Below, one piece after another: positions 41,338 to 50,740 of a stretch of DNA of 64,000 nt; positions within the stretch are counted from its first letter, which is position 1, and each line of letters starts with the position of its first letter. This stretch comes from DATFQE01 sp963738205 (GTDB taxonomy: Bacteria; Actinomycetota; Thermoleophilia; Gaiellales; Gaiellaceae), in the NCBI GenBank assembly GCA_963738205.1, contig CAVTVQ010000006.1, forward strand, positions 1,302,001-1,366,000, read 5' to 3'. The notes beneath the pieces are model-generated. The model worked only from the letters and a program-made list of their open reading frames with translations, was not told the origin of the DNA and did no database searches. Position numbers and translations under genes: made by a program.

Positions 41338-42398
41338 GCGCTTCTGTCTCTCCGCCGGGAACGATCCTGATCGCGGACGACAACCGAGTGAACCAGCTTC
41401 TGCTCGGTCGCGGGTTGGAACAGCAGGGGCACACCGTCGTCTTCGCAGACCACGGCCGCGATGCGCTCGACCTGCTGCGTAGCCGGCACTTCGATCTGAT
41501 GCTGCTCGACGTCTTGATGCCCGAGCTCGACGGCTATCAAGTCCTCGCAGAGCTGAAGCTCGACCCGCATCTCCGCGACATCCCAGTGATCGTGACGTCG
41601 TCGCTCGACGAGCTCGACAGCGTGGTCAAATGCGTCGAGATGGGCGCAGAGGACTACCTGCCCAAGCCGATCAACCCGATCTTGCTCAACGCGCGCATCA
41701 CCGCGAGCCTCGAGAAGAAGCGCCTCCGCGATCAGCAGCGGGAGCTGATCAGCAAGTTCGCGACGAAGGAAGTGGCAGAGGATCTGCTGACGTCAGGCTT
41801 CTCGCTCGGCGGCAAGCATGTCGACGCGTCTGCGCTGTTCTGCGACATCCGCTCGTTCACGACGATTGTCGAAGGGCGGGACCCTGCCGAGACGATCGAG
41901 TTGCTGAACGACTACTACACGCTGATGATGGACGCGATCGGCGGGGAGGGCGGGATCGTCAACCAGATAGTCGGCGATGGACTGATGGCGATCTTCGGCG
42001 CGCCGCTGCCGCGCGACGGCCATCGCCAGCGAGCCGTGCTTGCTGCCCGCCGGATGGTGGAGCTGATCCGCCTCTTCAACGAGGAACAGGCCGCGCGGGA
42101 CAAGATGCAGATCCAGATCGGTATCGGCATCGCGTCGGGGCAGGTCGTAGCGGGCTACACGGGCACGAACCATCGAGCGACCTACACGTGCGTGGGCGAC
42201 ACCGTCAACGTCGCGGCTCGCCTCGAGTCGCATACGAAGGTCGTGAACCGGCCCATCCTGATCGACGAGCACACGCGGCGCGGCCTCGACGACGTCATCG
42301 CCATCGAGGCACAGGGGGAGTTGCTGATGAAGGGCAAGACCCAGCCGGTCAACGTTTATGCCGTCCGCGTCGACTCGCTCGTCGCGGAGAGCGTATGA
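41334..42398 (+). CDS. Response regulator fused to class III nucleotide cyclase
   Basis: A 354-residue protein. The receiver domain (phospho-acceptor Asp59, LMLLDVLMPELDG) is joined by a helical linker to a class III cyclase. The first metal Asp is in ALFCDIRSFT, the second in QIVGDGLMAIFG, and the transition-state Asn/Arg in TVNVAARLES. The residue that normally reads adenine (Lys in NKxxGD) is Gln here (NQIVGD), while the partner position is the usual Thr (YTCVGD), so ATP preference is not certain. It overlaps the hybrid kinase by 4 bases; phosphorylation should set its activity. cAMP or cGMP from it could feed CNB proteins. Confidence 0.9.
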   Translation: MSASVSPPGTILIADDNRVNQLLLGRGLEQQGHTVVFADHGRDALDLLRSRHFDLMLLDVLMPELDGYQVLAELKLDPHLRDIPVIVTSSLDELDSVVKCVEMGAEDYLPKPINPILLNARITASLEKKRLRDQQRELISKFATKEVAEDLLTSGFSLGGKHVDASALFCDIRSFTTIVEGRDPAETIELLNDYYTLMMDAIGGEGGIVNQIVGDGLMAIFGAPLPRDGHRQRAVLAARRMVELIRLFNEEQAARDKMQIQIGIGIASGQVVAGYTGTNHRATYTCVGDTVNVAARLESHTKVVNRPILIDEHTRRGLDDVIAIEAQGELLMKGKTQPVNVYAVRVDSLVAESV

Positions 42399-42401
42399 GA
42401 C

Positions 42402-43181
42402 CTACATACCCATCGAGTGGAACCCCGCGTCGACGTACAACGTCGTCGCCGTAACGTTCCGCGCCGCGTCCGAGAGCAGGTACGCGGCGGCTGCACCGAC
42501 GTCGTCGGCGTCGATGGGCCGGCGGAGCGGGGCGCGCTCCTCGACGATCGCCTCCATCGTCGGGAAGCCGGTAATCGAGCGGGCTGCCAGCGTGCGCACC
42601 GGGCCCGCGGAGATCGCATTCACGCGGATGTTCTTCTGCCCGAGATCCCAGGCGAGGTACTTGACGGACGAGTCCAACGTCGCCTTCGCGACGCCCATGA
42701 CGTTGTAGTGCGGGACGGCACGCTCGCCGCCGAGGTACGTCATCGTCAGGATCGAGCCGCCGCCGGCCGCCTCCATGAGCGGCTCCGCAGCGCGCGAGCA
42801 CGCGACGAGCGAGTAGGCGGAGATGTCGAGCGCCATCCAGAAGCGATCGCGCGGCGTGTCGGTGAAGCGGCCCTCGAGATCCTCTGCCGCGGCGAACCCG
42901 ACTGAATGCACGAGCAGGTCGAGCTTGCCGCCGAAGGCCTCCCCCACCTCTGTGAAGACGCGCCCGAGGTCGGCATCCGAGCGAACGTCGCACTCGGTGA
43001 CGAGCGGGGCGTTCACCGTCTCCGCCAGGTCGCGGACGTTCTTCTCGATCCGCTCGCCCTGGAAGGTGAACGCCAGCTGGGCACCGCCCTCGGCGAGCTG
43101 CCGGCCGATCGCCCAGGCGATCGAGCGGCGGTTCGCGACCCCCAGAACGAGACCGCGTTTTCCCTCGAACGGGCCAGACAT
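42402..43181 (-). CDS. fabI: Enoyl-[acyl-carrier-protein] reductase (NADH)
   Basis: FabI reduces the enoyl-ACP double bond in the last step of each fatty acid elongation cycle. The 259 residues contain the FabI-specific features: the N-terminal GLVLGVANRRSIAWAIG nucleotide site, the HSVGFA segment, and the catalytic pair Tyr159 and Lys166 (YNVMGVAKA, the Y-x6-K spacing specific for FabI rather than generic SDRs). ATG 43181 gives the standard start (MSGPFEGKRGLV); the frame is open further upstream. The gene converges on the cyclase gene, 3 bases apart, and diverges from the subtilase. Confidence 0.95.
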   Translation of the reverse strand: MSGPFEGKRGLVLGVANRRSIAWAIGRQLAEGGAQLAFTFQGERIEKNVRDLAETVNAPLVTECDVRSDADLGRVFTEVGEAFGGKLDLLVHSVGFAAAEDLEGRFTDTPRDRFWMALDISAYSLVACSRAAEPLMEAAGGGSILTMTYLGGERAVPHYNVMGVAKATLDSSVKYLAWDLGQKNIRVNAISAGPVRTLAARSITGFPTMEAIVEERAPLRRPIDADDVGAAAAYLLSDAARNVTATTLYVDAGFHSMGM

Positions 43182-43212
43182 TCGCGCGAGTCTACGGCTA
43201 CCCTGAGCGGCC

Positions 43213-46200
43213 TTGCGCCGCATCATCACGCCTCTCGCCGTCGTCGCGGCGCTCGCGACTGCTGTTCCAGCCGCCGCCGCGCTGCAGCCGATTCGCCGCG
43301 ACCGCGACCACCCGCGCGTCCGCGTAGGAACGATCGCGATCCCGCCGGCGCATCGCCGAGGCCGCGTCCGAGTGGTCGTGCGCCTCTCCCAGGCGCCGCT
43401 CGCAGCCGTCAACGCGACCTACGCAGCCGCCGGGTCGCAGCACCGGCTGAACGTGGTCAGCTCGTCGTCACGCGCCTACCTCGCCCAGCTGGCGCGCTCG
43501 CAGGCCGCGGCTTCGGCCGCCCTTCGCCGCGCCATTCCCGAGGCGCGCGTCTCGCGCAGCTTCCGCCTCTTGCTCAACGGCCTCACGGTCGACCTCCCCG
43601 CGACGCGGCTCCCCGCCCTGGCGCGGCTCGGCTTCGTCACGAAGGTCTACCCGAGCATCCGCTACACCGTCTCGCTCAACCGCAGCCCGGCGCTGATGTC
43701 GGTTCCGCAGTACATCGCCGCGACCGGCGCCCGCGGGAACGGCATCAAGATCGGAGTCGTCGACGACGGCGTGGACCCGGGCAACCCCTTCTTCGCGCCG
43801 ACCGGGATGCAGTACCCGGCCGGATTCCCGAAGGGCGGGCGGCGCTGGACGAGCCCCAAGGTGATCGTCGCGCGCGCGTTCCCCGGCCCCGGAGCGGGCA
43901 AGCCCGGTCGCCTCGCGCTCGATCCGCGCGCCAGCTTCCACGGGACGCACGTCGCCGGGATCGCGGCCGGGCGGGCGGGCACGACCTCGACGGGCGGCCG
44001 TGACCACCCGCCGGTCACGGGACTGACGGGAATCGCGCCGAACGCCTGGATCGGCAACTACCGGGTGTTCTCGGTGCCGACGGCGATCGGCAACACGGCG
44101 CAGACGCCGGAGATCGTCGCCGCCTTCGAGGCGGCCGTCCGTGACGGGATGAACGTGATCAACTTCTCGGGCGGCGGCCCGATGACCGATCCGGCCAACG
44201 ACGCGCTCGTCGAGGCGGTCACGAACGTGTCCGCTGCCGGCGTCGTGCCGGTCATCTCGGCGGGCAACGACCGCGACGACTTCGGCATGGGCTCGGTCGG
44301 CGCGCCCGGCGTTGCGCCGGACTCGATCGCCGTCGCCGCCCTCTCGAACACTCATACGTTCGGTCCGACGCTGAACCTCGGCGGCCGGCTCTTCAACTTC
44401 GTGCCCGGCGGCGGCGTGCTCCCGCCCACGGTCTGGGGGACGAGCGACCGAACGCTGGTCGACGTCGGCGCCGTGGTGGGAAGGGACGGCAGACCCGTCG
44501 ACAGGCGCCTGTGCGCGACCGGTGACGACCCGAACGCGGCGATGAACCCGCTGCCGCGCGGCTCGCTGTCGGGGGCGATCGCGCTCGTCTCGCGCGGTCG
44601 CTGTGCACTCGTCACCAAGGCGCTCCGCGCCCAGGATGCGGGCGCGATCGGCTTCGTGATGGTCGACAACCGCGCCAGCGAGGCGAACGGGATCCCCGTG
44701 CGGATGCCGATTCCGTCCGGCTCGATCGCCGATCTCGACGGCGCCGACATCCGGGCGATCCTCGGCGGCCGCGGCGGCCGCGCCCCGGTCAGGATTGGTC
44801 GCGAGCCCCTGCAGCACGACAACGGCCGCGGCGGAGTGGTCACGAGCTTCTCGTCGGGCGGACCGACGGCGTTCGGGCACCAGCTGAAGCCCGACGTCGG
44901 CGCACCGGGCGGTGCGATCCTCTCGTCGACGCTGCCGGCCTTCGGCGGGCCCTTCGCGGTCTTCGACGGCACCAGCATGGCGGCGCCGCACGTCGCCGGC
45001 GCGGCCGCGTTGCTGCTGGAGCGGCATCCGACCTGGTCGTCGCGGGCCGTGAAGTCGGCGCTCGTCAACACCGCAGGCCCAGCGTGGGGAGACACCGCCC
45101 GGACGCAGGAGGCGTCAGTGCTGCTGGCCGGCGGCGGGATGGTCAACGTGCTCGCCGCGGACACGCCGTTCGTCTTTGCCGACCCGGTGTCGCTGTCGTT
45201 CGGCGACCTCAACGTGCGCGGCGGGGCGCGCCGTGTGCCGCGCCTGTTGTCGCTGTCCGACGCCGGCGGCGGTGCGGGCACCTGGACGGTCGAGGTGCGG
45301 CCTCAGTCCGCGAGCCCGGGGGCCGCGCTCGAGGCTCCCGCGACCGTCACGATCGCGCCGGGCGGCTTCGTGCAGCTCGGCGTGGCCGCGAGTGCGTCGG
45401 CCTCTGCGACCGCCGGCGACGACTACGGCTTCCTCGTCCTGCGCCGCGGCGCAACCGTGCGCCGCATCCCGTACGCCTTCTTCGTCACCCGTCCGGGCCT
45501 GGCGACGCTGACGCCGCGCAAGCTGCTCCGGTTCCAGCTCGGCTCGACGACGCGCGGCTTCTCGACGGTGAGCGAGTACCGGTGGCCGGTGTTCCCGTTC
45601 AGGCCGCCGCCGGACTACGTCGGCAAGCCGATGGACGAGAAGGGAGCCGAGACGCTGTACGTACTGCGCGTGAACAAGGCGGTCGCAAACGCGGGCGTCG
45701 CCGTCGTGGGCTCGAGCCAGGGCTCCCTGATCCATCCGTGGCTGCTTGGCTCCCCCGACGAGAACGACGTACAGGGCTACCCGGGCACACCGGTGAACGT
45801 CAACTCGCTCACGTTCGGCTACCAGATCGACGCGGGGGCGGCGGGCGTGCTCTTCCCGCGGCGCGGTCGCTACTTCGTCGCGGTGGACTCCGGCTCCGAC
45901 GAGTACACCGGCCGCTCGTTCGCCGGCGGCTACCTGCTCCGCAGCTGGCAGAACGACGTCCGGCCGCCGACGATCAGGATCCTGACGACCCGGGTCGCGG
46001 CAGGCCGCTCGCTGATCGCCGCGCGCGTGACCGACCGCGGCGCAGGCGTCGATCCCATCTCGCTCGTGATCGGCTACCGCCAGTCCCTCGTCGGCGCCGC
46101 GGCCTACGACCCGTCCTCGGGCCTCGCGCTGTTCCCGATTCCGGCCGCTGCGCCGAGGCTGCCGGCCGGCCGCACGCCCGCAGTGGTGCTGGCGGCCGAC

Positions 46201-46566
46201 TACCAGGAATCGAAGAACGTCGATCAGGCCGGCGACAACGTCCTCCCCAACACCCGCTTCCAGGCGACACGGCTGCGCGTCGTCGGTGGGCCGGCTCTGA
46301 CCTGGCTCGCCCCCGGGTCGAGAGCGTGCGCCGCCCGCCGTGAGCCGCTGCTCGTCACAGCGAGCTCGACGGCACGGCTGCGCTCGGTGCGCTTCTACGA
46401 CGGCAAGCGCGGGATCGCCACCGTCCGCCGCGGCTTCGCCGGCCTCTACACGGCAACGTGGCGAACGACGAAGGCCCGCAAGGGCCGGCATGTGCTGCGT
46501 GCGATCGCACTCGACCGGCGTGGGCGCGCATACAGCGTGCGGCGCGCCGTACGGGTCTGCCGTTAG
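43213..46566 (+). CDS. Secreted subtilisin-family (S8) protease with PA insert
   Basis: An 1117-residue protease starting at TTG with a signal peptide (RRIITPLAVVAALATAVPAAAA). An I9-type propeptide region (about residues 50-155) is followed by the catalytic domain with Asp184 (GVVDDGVD), His243 (HGTHVAG), the oxyanion Asn (ISAGNDRDD) and Ser588 (GTSMAAPHVAG). A protease-associated domain (about 395-530) is inserted before the Ser, as in cucumisin-type members. A long C-terminal part (about 650-1117) is beta-rich and Fn3-like and may bind substrate or the wall. It should be exported and self-processed. Its last 4 bases overlap the convergent small gene. Confidence 0.92.
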   Translation: MRRIITPLAVVAALATAVPAAAALQPIRRDRDHPRVRVGTIAIPPAHRRGRVRVVVRLSQAPLAAVNATYAAAGSQHRLNVVSSSSRAYLAQLARSQAAASAALRRAIPEARVSRSFRLLLNGLTVDLPATRLPALARLGFVTKVYPSIRYTVSLNRSPALMSVPQYIAATGARGNGIKIGVVDDGVDPGNPFFAPTGMQYPAGFPKGGRRWTSPKVIVARAFPGPGAGKPGRLALDPRASFHGTHVAGIAAGRAGTTSTGGRDHPPVTGLTGIAPNAWIGNYRVFSVPTAIGNTAQTPEIVAAFEAAVRDGMNVINFSGGGPMTDPANDALVEAVTNVSAAGVVPVISAGNDRDDFGMGSVGAPGVAPDSIAVAALSNTHTFGPTLNLGGRLFNFVPGGGVLPPTVWGTSDRTLVDVGAVVGRDGRPVDRRLCATGDDPNAAMNPLPRGSLSGAIALVSRGRCALVTKALRAQDAGAIGFVMVDNRASEANGIPVRMPIPSGSIADLDGADIRAILGGRGGRAPVRIGREPLQHDNGRGGVVTSFSSGGPTAFGHQLKPDVGAPGGAILSSTLPAFGGPFAVFDGTSMAAPHVAGAAALLLERHPTWSSRAVKSALVNTAGPAWGDTARTQEASVLLAGGGMVNVLAADTPFVFADPVSLSFGDLNVRGGARRVPRLLSLSDAGGGAGTWTVEVRPQSASPGAALEAPATVTIAPGGFVQLGVAASASASATAGDDYGFLVLRRGATVRRIPYAFFVTRPGLATLTPRKLLRFQLGSTTRGFSTVSEYRWPVFPFRPPPDYVGKPMDEKGAETLYVLRVNKAVANAGVAVVGSSQGSLIHPWLLGSPDENDVQGYPGTPVNVNSLTFGYQIDAGAAGVLFPRRGRYFVAVDSGSDEYTGRSFAGGYLLRSWQNDVRPPTIRILTTRVAAGRSLIAARVTDRGAGVDPISLVIGYRQSLVGAAAYDPSSGLALFPIPAAAPRLPAGRTPAVVLAADYQESKNVDQAGDNVLPNTRFQATRLRVVGGPALTWLAPGSRACAARREPLLVTASSTARLRSVRFYDGKRGIATVRRGFAGLYTATWRTTKARKGRHVLRAIALDRRGRAYSVRRAVRVCR

Positions 46567-47093
46567 GCAGCGCGGTCGAGCGCTGCCGGGAAGCGCCAGA
46601 GAATCCAGCTCGCGTCGAGCGGGTCGAGCCGGTAGGGCCTCCCGTTGACGAGGGCGTAGTCGCGCGTGGCCGGATCCATCGGCAGCCTGGCCTCGGCCGG
46701 GAAGTAGAGGTTGTGGCGGTCGATCAGCTCGTTGACCGCATCGAAACGCCACCGATGGGCGAGCTCCTGCCAGCGCCTCGCGAACTCGGACGGGTCCCGT
46801 GCTCGCTCGTGCAGCTCCGCGCGCGCCGACGCGAGCCGGCGCTCGTGTTCCGCCGTCTCGTCCGCGATCTGGCGCAGCCGCTGCATGTAGGGCAACGGCC
46901 CGCCCAGCGAGGCGATATAGGTGTCCGCCGTCGGGCGGAAGTTCCGCAGGCGGTGACGCTGCGGGCGGCCGACGACCGGGCTGCCTTCGAGGTCGCGCGC
47001 GAGCGCATCGGCCACTGCCTGCTCGCGCGGGTCGTCGTCGGCGCGGCGGCCGCCCCACTGTCCCAGGATCTCCTCGCGCTCGCGCCTGTCCAT
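46563..47093 (-). CDS. Conserved-looking hypothetical protein, mostly helical
   Basis: A 176-residue protein that I do not recognise. It is rich in Arg, Glu and Ala, with a coiled-coil-prone middle (QIADETAEHERRLASARAELHERA) and a more structured C-terminus (DAVNELIDRHNLYFPAEARLPMDPATRDYALVNGRPYRLDPLDASWILWRFP). No signal peptide or membrane helix is seen. The coding frame is clean and its end overlaps the convergent subtilase by 4 bases. It is divergent from the SDR gene, 34 bases apart. Confidence 0.65.
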   Translation of the reverse strand: MDRREREEILGQWGGRRADDDPREQAVADALARDLEGSPVVGRPQRHRLRNFRPTADTYIASLGGPLPYMQRLRQIADETAEHERRLASARAELHERARDPSEFARRWQELAHRWRFDAVNELIDRHNLYFPAEARLPMDPATRDYALVNGRPYRLDPLDASWILWRFPAALDRAA

Positions 47094-47127
47094 CCCCGCA
47101 ATTGTGCCGAGCGGCGAGACTGTCAGC

Positions 47128-47898
47128 GTGAACGGACACGTCGCCGTCCTGACGGGCGGCTCGAGCGGGATCGGAGCCGCCGTCGCGCGACGGCTTGCCG
47201 AACGCGGCTGGCGGTGCGTGCTGCTCTCACGCGGCGAGGAGCGCCTGCGCGCGGTGGCCGCCGAGATCGACGGCGAGTGGGAGGTCTGTGATGTCAGCGA
47301 CCGCGAACAGGTGGACGCGGTCGCCGGTCGGGTGCGCGAGCGTCATCAGCGGATCGGCCTGCTCGTCAACTCGGCCGGAATTCCTGGGCGCTCCAGCTTC
47401 GTCCACACCGATCCGGAGCTGATCGAGCGAATCGTCCGGATCAACTACCTGGGCTCGGTATGGTCGGCGCGGGCGTTCCTTCCCGCGCTGGAGGCCGCAG
47501 CGCCGTCGCATGTCGTCAACATCGTCTCGATTGCCGGCACTGTCGCGGTGCGCGCGGCCGGTCCGTACTCGGCCGCCAAGCACGCCCAGCTCGCCTTCTC
47601 TCGCTCGTTGGCGCTCGAGCTGGCGACCCGGTCGATCCAGGTGCACACGGTCAACCCGGGCTTCGTCGCGACCGACGGCTTTCCGCAGACTGAGCTGATG
47701 GCGCATCCGGTGCTCCGTCACGGCGTCGCGACGCCGGAGCTCGTCGCCGACCGGGTCGTGACCGCGGTCGAGCGCGGTGTCGTCGAGACGTTCGTGCCGC
47801 GCTGGTACCGGCCGTTCGCGGTGCTGCAGGCGGTTGCGCCCGGCACCTTGACGCGCCTGCAAGCGGCCCGGCGACGCCGGCGCAAGGCGCGCCGCTAG
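47128..47898 (+). CDS. Short-chain dehydrogenase/reductase
   Basis: A 256-residue classical SDR. The NAD(P)-binding motif is TGGSSGIG, NSAG stands in for NNAG, the catalytic Ser lies in NIVSIAG, and Tyr-x3-Lys is in PYSAAKH. The C-terminus is basic (RRRRRKARR) after a region rich in Pro and Tyr (FVPRWYRPFAV), which resembles membrane-associated SDRs acting on lipids or sterols. The substrate is unknown. The GTG at 47128 places the first beta strand at the N-terminus; GTG 47104 is an alternative. The gene overlaps the convergent methyltransferase by 4 bases. Confidence 0.88.
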   Translation: MNGHVAVLTGGSSGIGAAVARRLAERGWRCVLLSRGEERLRAVAAEIDGEWEVCDVSDREQVDAVAGRVRERHQRIGLLVNSAGIPGRSSFVHTDPELIERIVRINYLGSVWSARAFLPALEAAAPSHVVNIVSIAGTVAVRAAGPYSAAKHAQLAFSRSLALELATRSIQVHTVNPGFVATDGFPQTELMAHPVLRHGVATPELVADRVVTAVERGVVETFVPRWYRPFAVLQAVAPGTLTRLQAARRRRRKARR

Positions 47899-48617
47899 GC
47901 CGGCTTGCTCAGCAGGTACCAGCCGATCGTCACCTCGTAGGCGTCGCCGCCGGCCAGCGTACGGGCCTGCTGGCGCGCCTCTCCCTCGCACCCGGCCAGG
48001 TCGAGGTACGGCTCGACCTTCCGGCTCTCCGTCTCGAACTCGGCGCGACGCAGGACGAGGTCGTTGGCGTCGAACAGGCCGCGGAAGTCTGTGTCCGGCA
48101 GCACGCGGGTGTGGCTTGGATCCCTCGCGCGCTCGAACCGGTCGATCGCGAGCGCGGCCAGCGGGTCGATCGGCGCGACCTGGTCGACCACGAGGATCTG
48201 GCCGCCCGGCCGCGTCACGCGGACGAGCTCGGACACGACCAACTCGGGGCGCGGCAGATGGTGAAGCGTCCTGAGCGTGCCCGCGAGGTCGAACTCGGCC
48301 ATTGCGAACGGCAAGGCCATCGCGTCGGCCTGCACGAACGTGACGTTCGGCGTCGCCGCGGCGAGCTTGCGCCCCTCCTCGAGCATCTCAGGGACGACGT
48401 CGACGGCGACGACCTCACGCACGAGCGGGCTCAGCGCGAAGGCGAGCGCCCCCGTGCCCGCGCCGGAGTCGAGCGCACGCTCGTCGCCGCTCAGCGGAAC
48501 GAAGCGGCGAACCCGCTCGCGCAGCGCATCCGCGCGCTCCGCGGTCAGGCGCGCCAGCCGCTCCGCCGAGACGGCGAAGCGCCGGCGAACGGCGTCCGTT
48601 TCGGTCATGTCCTCCAT
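47895..48617 (-). CDS. SAM-dependent methyltransferase (UbiE/MenG-like class I)
   Basis: A 240-residue class I methyltransferase. Motif I reads ALDSGAGTGALAFALSP, where Asp-Ser replaces the usual Asp-x-Gly first element; the ribose-binding acidic residue is in VVAVDVVPEML, the adenine loop is in VQADAMALPF, and the post-motif reads GTLRTLHHLPRPELVVSELVRVTRPGG. This pattern is that of the Methyltransf_11/UbiE group that methylates quinones or other small acceptors. The acceptor is not known. ATG 48617 and ATG 48608 (MTETDAVRR) are both possible starts; GGAGG lies between them. Confidence 0.85.
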   Translation of the reverse strand: MEDMTETDAVRRRFAVSAERLARLTAERADALRERVRRFVPLSGDERALDSGAGTGALAFALSPLVREVVAVDVVPEMLEEGRKLAAATPNVTFVQADAMALPFAMAEFDLAGTLRTLHHLPRPELVVSELVRVTRPGGQILVVDQVAPIDPLAALAIDRFERARDPSHTRVLPDTDFRGLFDANDLVLRRAEFETESRKVEPYLDLAGCEGEARQQARTLAGGDAYEVTIGWYLLSKPA

Positions 48618-48709
48618 CCGCCCTGTGGTCCGGTTCGCCCTGCCTCCTCCCCGGTGTGACCCTACTGAGGAAACGCGCACAGATGTGCGACCCGAGTGTG
48701 CCGAAAGCG

Positions 48710-49726
48710 TCACGAGCGACGCTCGCGGCGGGCGAGCTCGAGGGCCTCGTCGCGCGTCGAGATCGTCCCGGCCGCGCGCTCTTCCTCGATCAGCCCGAGC
48801 AGGCGGCCGACCTCGGGGCCGGGATCGACGCCCAGCTCGTCGCCGCGGACGAGCGGCTCGGCGGGATCGCGCAGACGCGCTGCCTCGACGGCCGGCCTCA
48901 GCTCGTCGGCACCGAGGAACTCGAGCGCCTCGAGCGCCCACGGCTCGGTCGCGCGCCGGAAGCGATACAGCTCGCGGAGCGAGTCGTCCAGCGGTCGTTC
49001 GGCGCGCAGGACGGCCCCCAGCAGTCGGCGTTGGTCATTGGAGATCGGCAGCCGCCCGAGGTTCGCGCCGAAGACGCGCGGGAGCCGGATGGCGGCCGAG
49101 TCGCCGTCCTGCAGCGTCGCGGCCGAGCCTCCGAGCGGCGCGAGCAGCCCCAGCTCTTCCAGTAAGCGGAGCCCCCGCACGGACAGCTGCTCCAGCTCGG
49201 CCAGGATGCGCTCGCCCGCGGGGCGGTCGACGAAGTGGGCGGCGGCGCGGAGCAGGTCGGCCGTCGCCGGGTCGAGCGCGAGCCCGAACTGGTCGACGAA
49301 GCGCACCGCCCGCAGCAGCCGCAACGGATCGTCCTCGAAGACTCCTTCCGACACGCGGCGAAGGACGAGTTGCTCGAGGTCGCGCCGACCGCCGAACGGG
49401 TCGATCGCGTCCCCTCCCGCCAGCGGCACGGCGATCGCGTTCACGGTGAAGTCGCGCGTCGCGAGATCGTCCTCGATCGTTCCGTGGAGCGGCGTGAAGT
49501 CGACGGTCCGGCCGCCTGCGAGCGCCACTCGCCAGGCCCCGTGCCGCTCGGAGAGCGGGAAGGGTGCTCCTCCCGAGCGTTTGGCATAGGCGTAGGCGGC
49601 TCGGCGGGGCTCCGCCAGCGCGATGTCGAGATCGAGGACGGGCCGGCCCAGCAGCTCGTCGCGAACGGCGCCGCCGACGACCCACGCCTCCTCACCTCGG
49701 AGCAGCTCCTCCGCCAGCTCACGCAT
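48710..49726 (-). CDS. CCA-adding enzyme/poly(A) polymerase family nucleotidyltransferase
   Basis: A 338-residue class II nucleotidyltransferase. The head domain has GGAVRDELLGRPVLDLDIAL, which supplies the metal-binding Asp-x-Asp, then DDLATRDFTVNAIA, DPFGGRRDLEQ and the EDDPLRLLRAVRF template-recognition segment. These match bacterial tRNA nucleotidyltransferases. The one tRNA in this window lacks an encoded CCA, so such an enzyme would be needed. The ATG at 49726 overlaps the alr stop by 8 bases. No HD phosphohydrolase domain is obvious. Confidence 0.88.
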   Translation of the reverse strand: MRELAEELLRGEEAWVVGGAVRDELLGRPVLDLDIALAEPRRAAYAYAKRSGGAPFPLSERHGAWRVALAGGRTVDFTPLHGTIEDDLATRDFTVNAIAVPLAGGDAIDPFGGRRDLEQLVLRRVSEGVFEDDPLRLLRAVRFVDQFGLALDPATADLLRAAAHFVDRPAGERILAELEQLSVRGLRLLEELGLLAPLGGSAATLQDGDSAAIRLPRVFGANLGRLPISNDQRRLLGAVLRAERPLDDSLRELYRFRRATEPWALEALEFLGADELRPAVEAARLRDPAEPLVRGDELGVDPGPEVGRLLGLIEEERAAGTISTRDEALELARRERRS

Positions 49727-50738
49727 CGAGCACCCGCCGCCCAGCGCGCTCCGGGCGGGCGACGCCGCCGATCGCACAGGCGAGCTCGTAGTTGATCGTT
49801 CCGGCCACCCTTGCGTGCTCCTCGAGCAAGAGCCCGTCGCCGACGATCGTCACCGGGGTGCCGACGGCGAGCTCGCCGGGAAGCTCGACCGCGGTCGCAT
49901 CCATCGAGACGGTGCCGACGATCCGCCGCCGCTCCCCGTCGACCAAGACGTTCGCCCCGGTCAGATCCCGTCGCAGCCCGTCGCCGTAGCCGACCGGCAC
50001 AATGCCGATCCACGTCTCGCTCGCGGCGACGAACCGCCGGCCGTACCCGGTGGACTCGCCGGGCGCCAGTCGCTTGACCTGCGCCAGGTAGCTACGCCAC
50101 CCGAGCACGGGCTCGAGTCCGTCGTCGGCGGGGTCGGTTCCGAAGGGCGAGAGGCCGTACAGCGCTGCGCCGACCCGCACGGCGTCGAGCCGCGCCTCCG
50201 GGAACCTGAGGGCACCGGCGCTGTTGGCGGCGTGACGGGCTACCCCTTGCAGCCCGTCGGTGGCCGCGCGGAAGCGGGCGATCTGCTCGCGGGTGAAGGC
50301 GGGGTCGGAGTCGGCACTGGCGAGGTGGGTCATGACGCCGACGACCTCGCGGCCGGGCGCGGGCAACTCGGCGAATCCCCAGCGCCCCATGCCGCTGTCG
50401 AGCTTGAGGTGGACGGGTAGGCCCTCGGGGACCGGGCCGTCACCGACCGCGACCTCGAGCGCGGCCTCACGCGCCTCCCGGAGTTCGTCGGTCGGGCCCA
50501 TCACGAGGATCCGCGCATCAGGGGCAACCGGTCGCAGCGCCACTCCTTCGCGCACGGTCGCCACACACAGGGTCGCCGCGCCCGCCTCGAGAGCAGCCTG
50601 CGCGGCATCGGCGGCGCCGTGACCGTACGCGTCGGCCTTCACGACCGCCCAGAGCTCGGCGCCCTCGACGGCGCTGACGAGGGTGCGAACGTTGCGCCGG
50701 AGCGCGCCGAGGTCGATCGTGAGCTCCGAACGCTCCAC
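49719..50738 (-). CDS. alr: Alanine racemase
   Basis: A 339-residue PLP enzyme that converts L-alanine to D-alanine for peptidoglycan. The PLP lysine is Lys34 in AVVKADAYGHG. The barrel continues with LKLDSGMGRWGF, HLASAD, the GLSPFG loop and a C-terminal beta domain (VPVGYGDGLRRDL, GTVSMDATAVEL, ISYELACAI-like INYELACAI). The length is slightly short but complete. It lies between the AAA ATPase (2 bases upstream) and the CCA enzyme (8-base overlap), so the three genes form one operon. Confidence 0.95.
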   Translation of the reverse strand: MERSELTIDLGALRRNVRTLVSAVEGAELWAVVKADAYGHGAADAAQAALEAGAATLCVATVREGVALRPVAPDARILVMGPTDELREAREAALEVAVGDGPVPEGLPVHLKLDSGMGRWGFAELPAPGREVVGVMTHLASADSDPAFTREQIARFRAATDGLQGVARHAANSAGALRFPEARLDAVRVGAALYGLSPFGTDPADDGLEPVLGWRSYLAQVKRLAPGESTGYGRRFVAASETWIGIVPVGYGDGLRRDLTGANVLVDGERRRIVGTVSMDATAVELPGELAVGTPVTIVGDGLLLEEHARVAGTINYELACAIGGVARPERAGRRVLDA

Positions 50739-50740
50739 CG

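Noticed and set aside
43181..43213. Regulatory site between fabI and the subtilase
   Set aside because: Only 31 bases separate the start codons and I see no palindrome or promoter consensus there.
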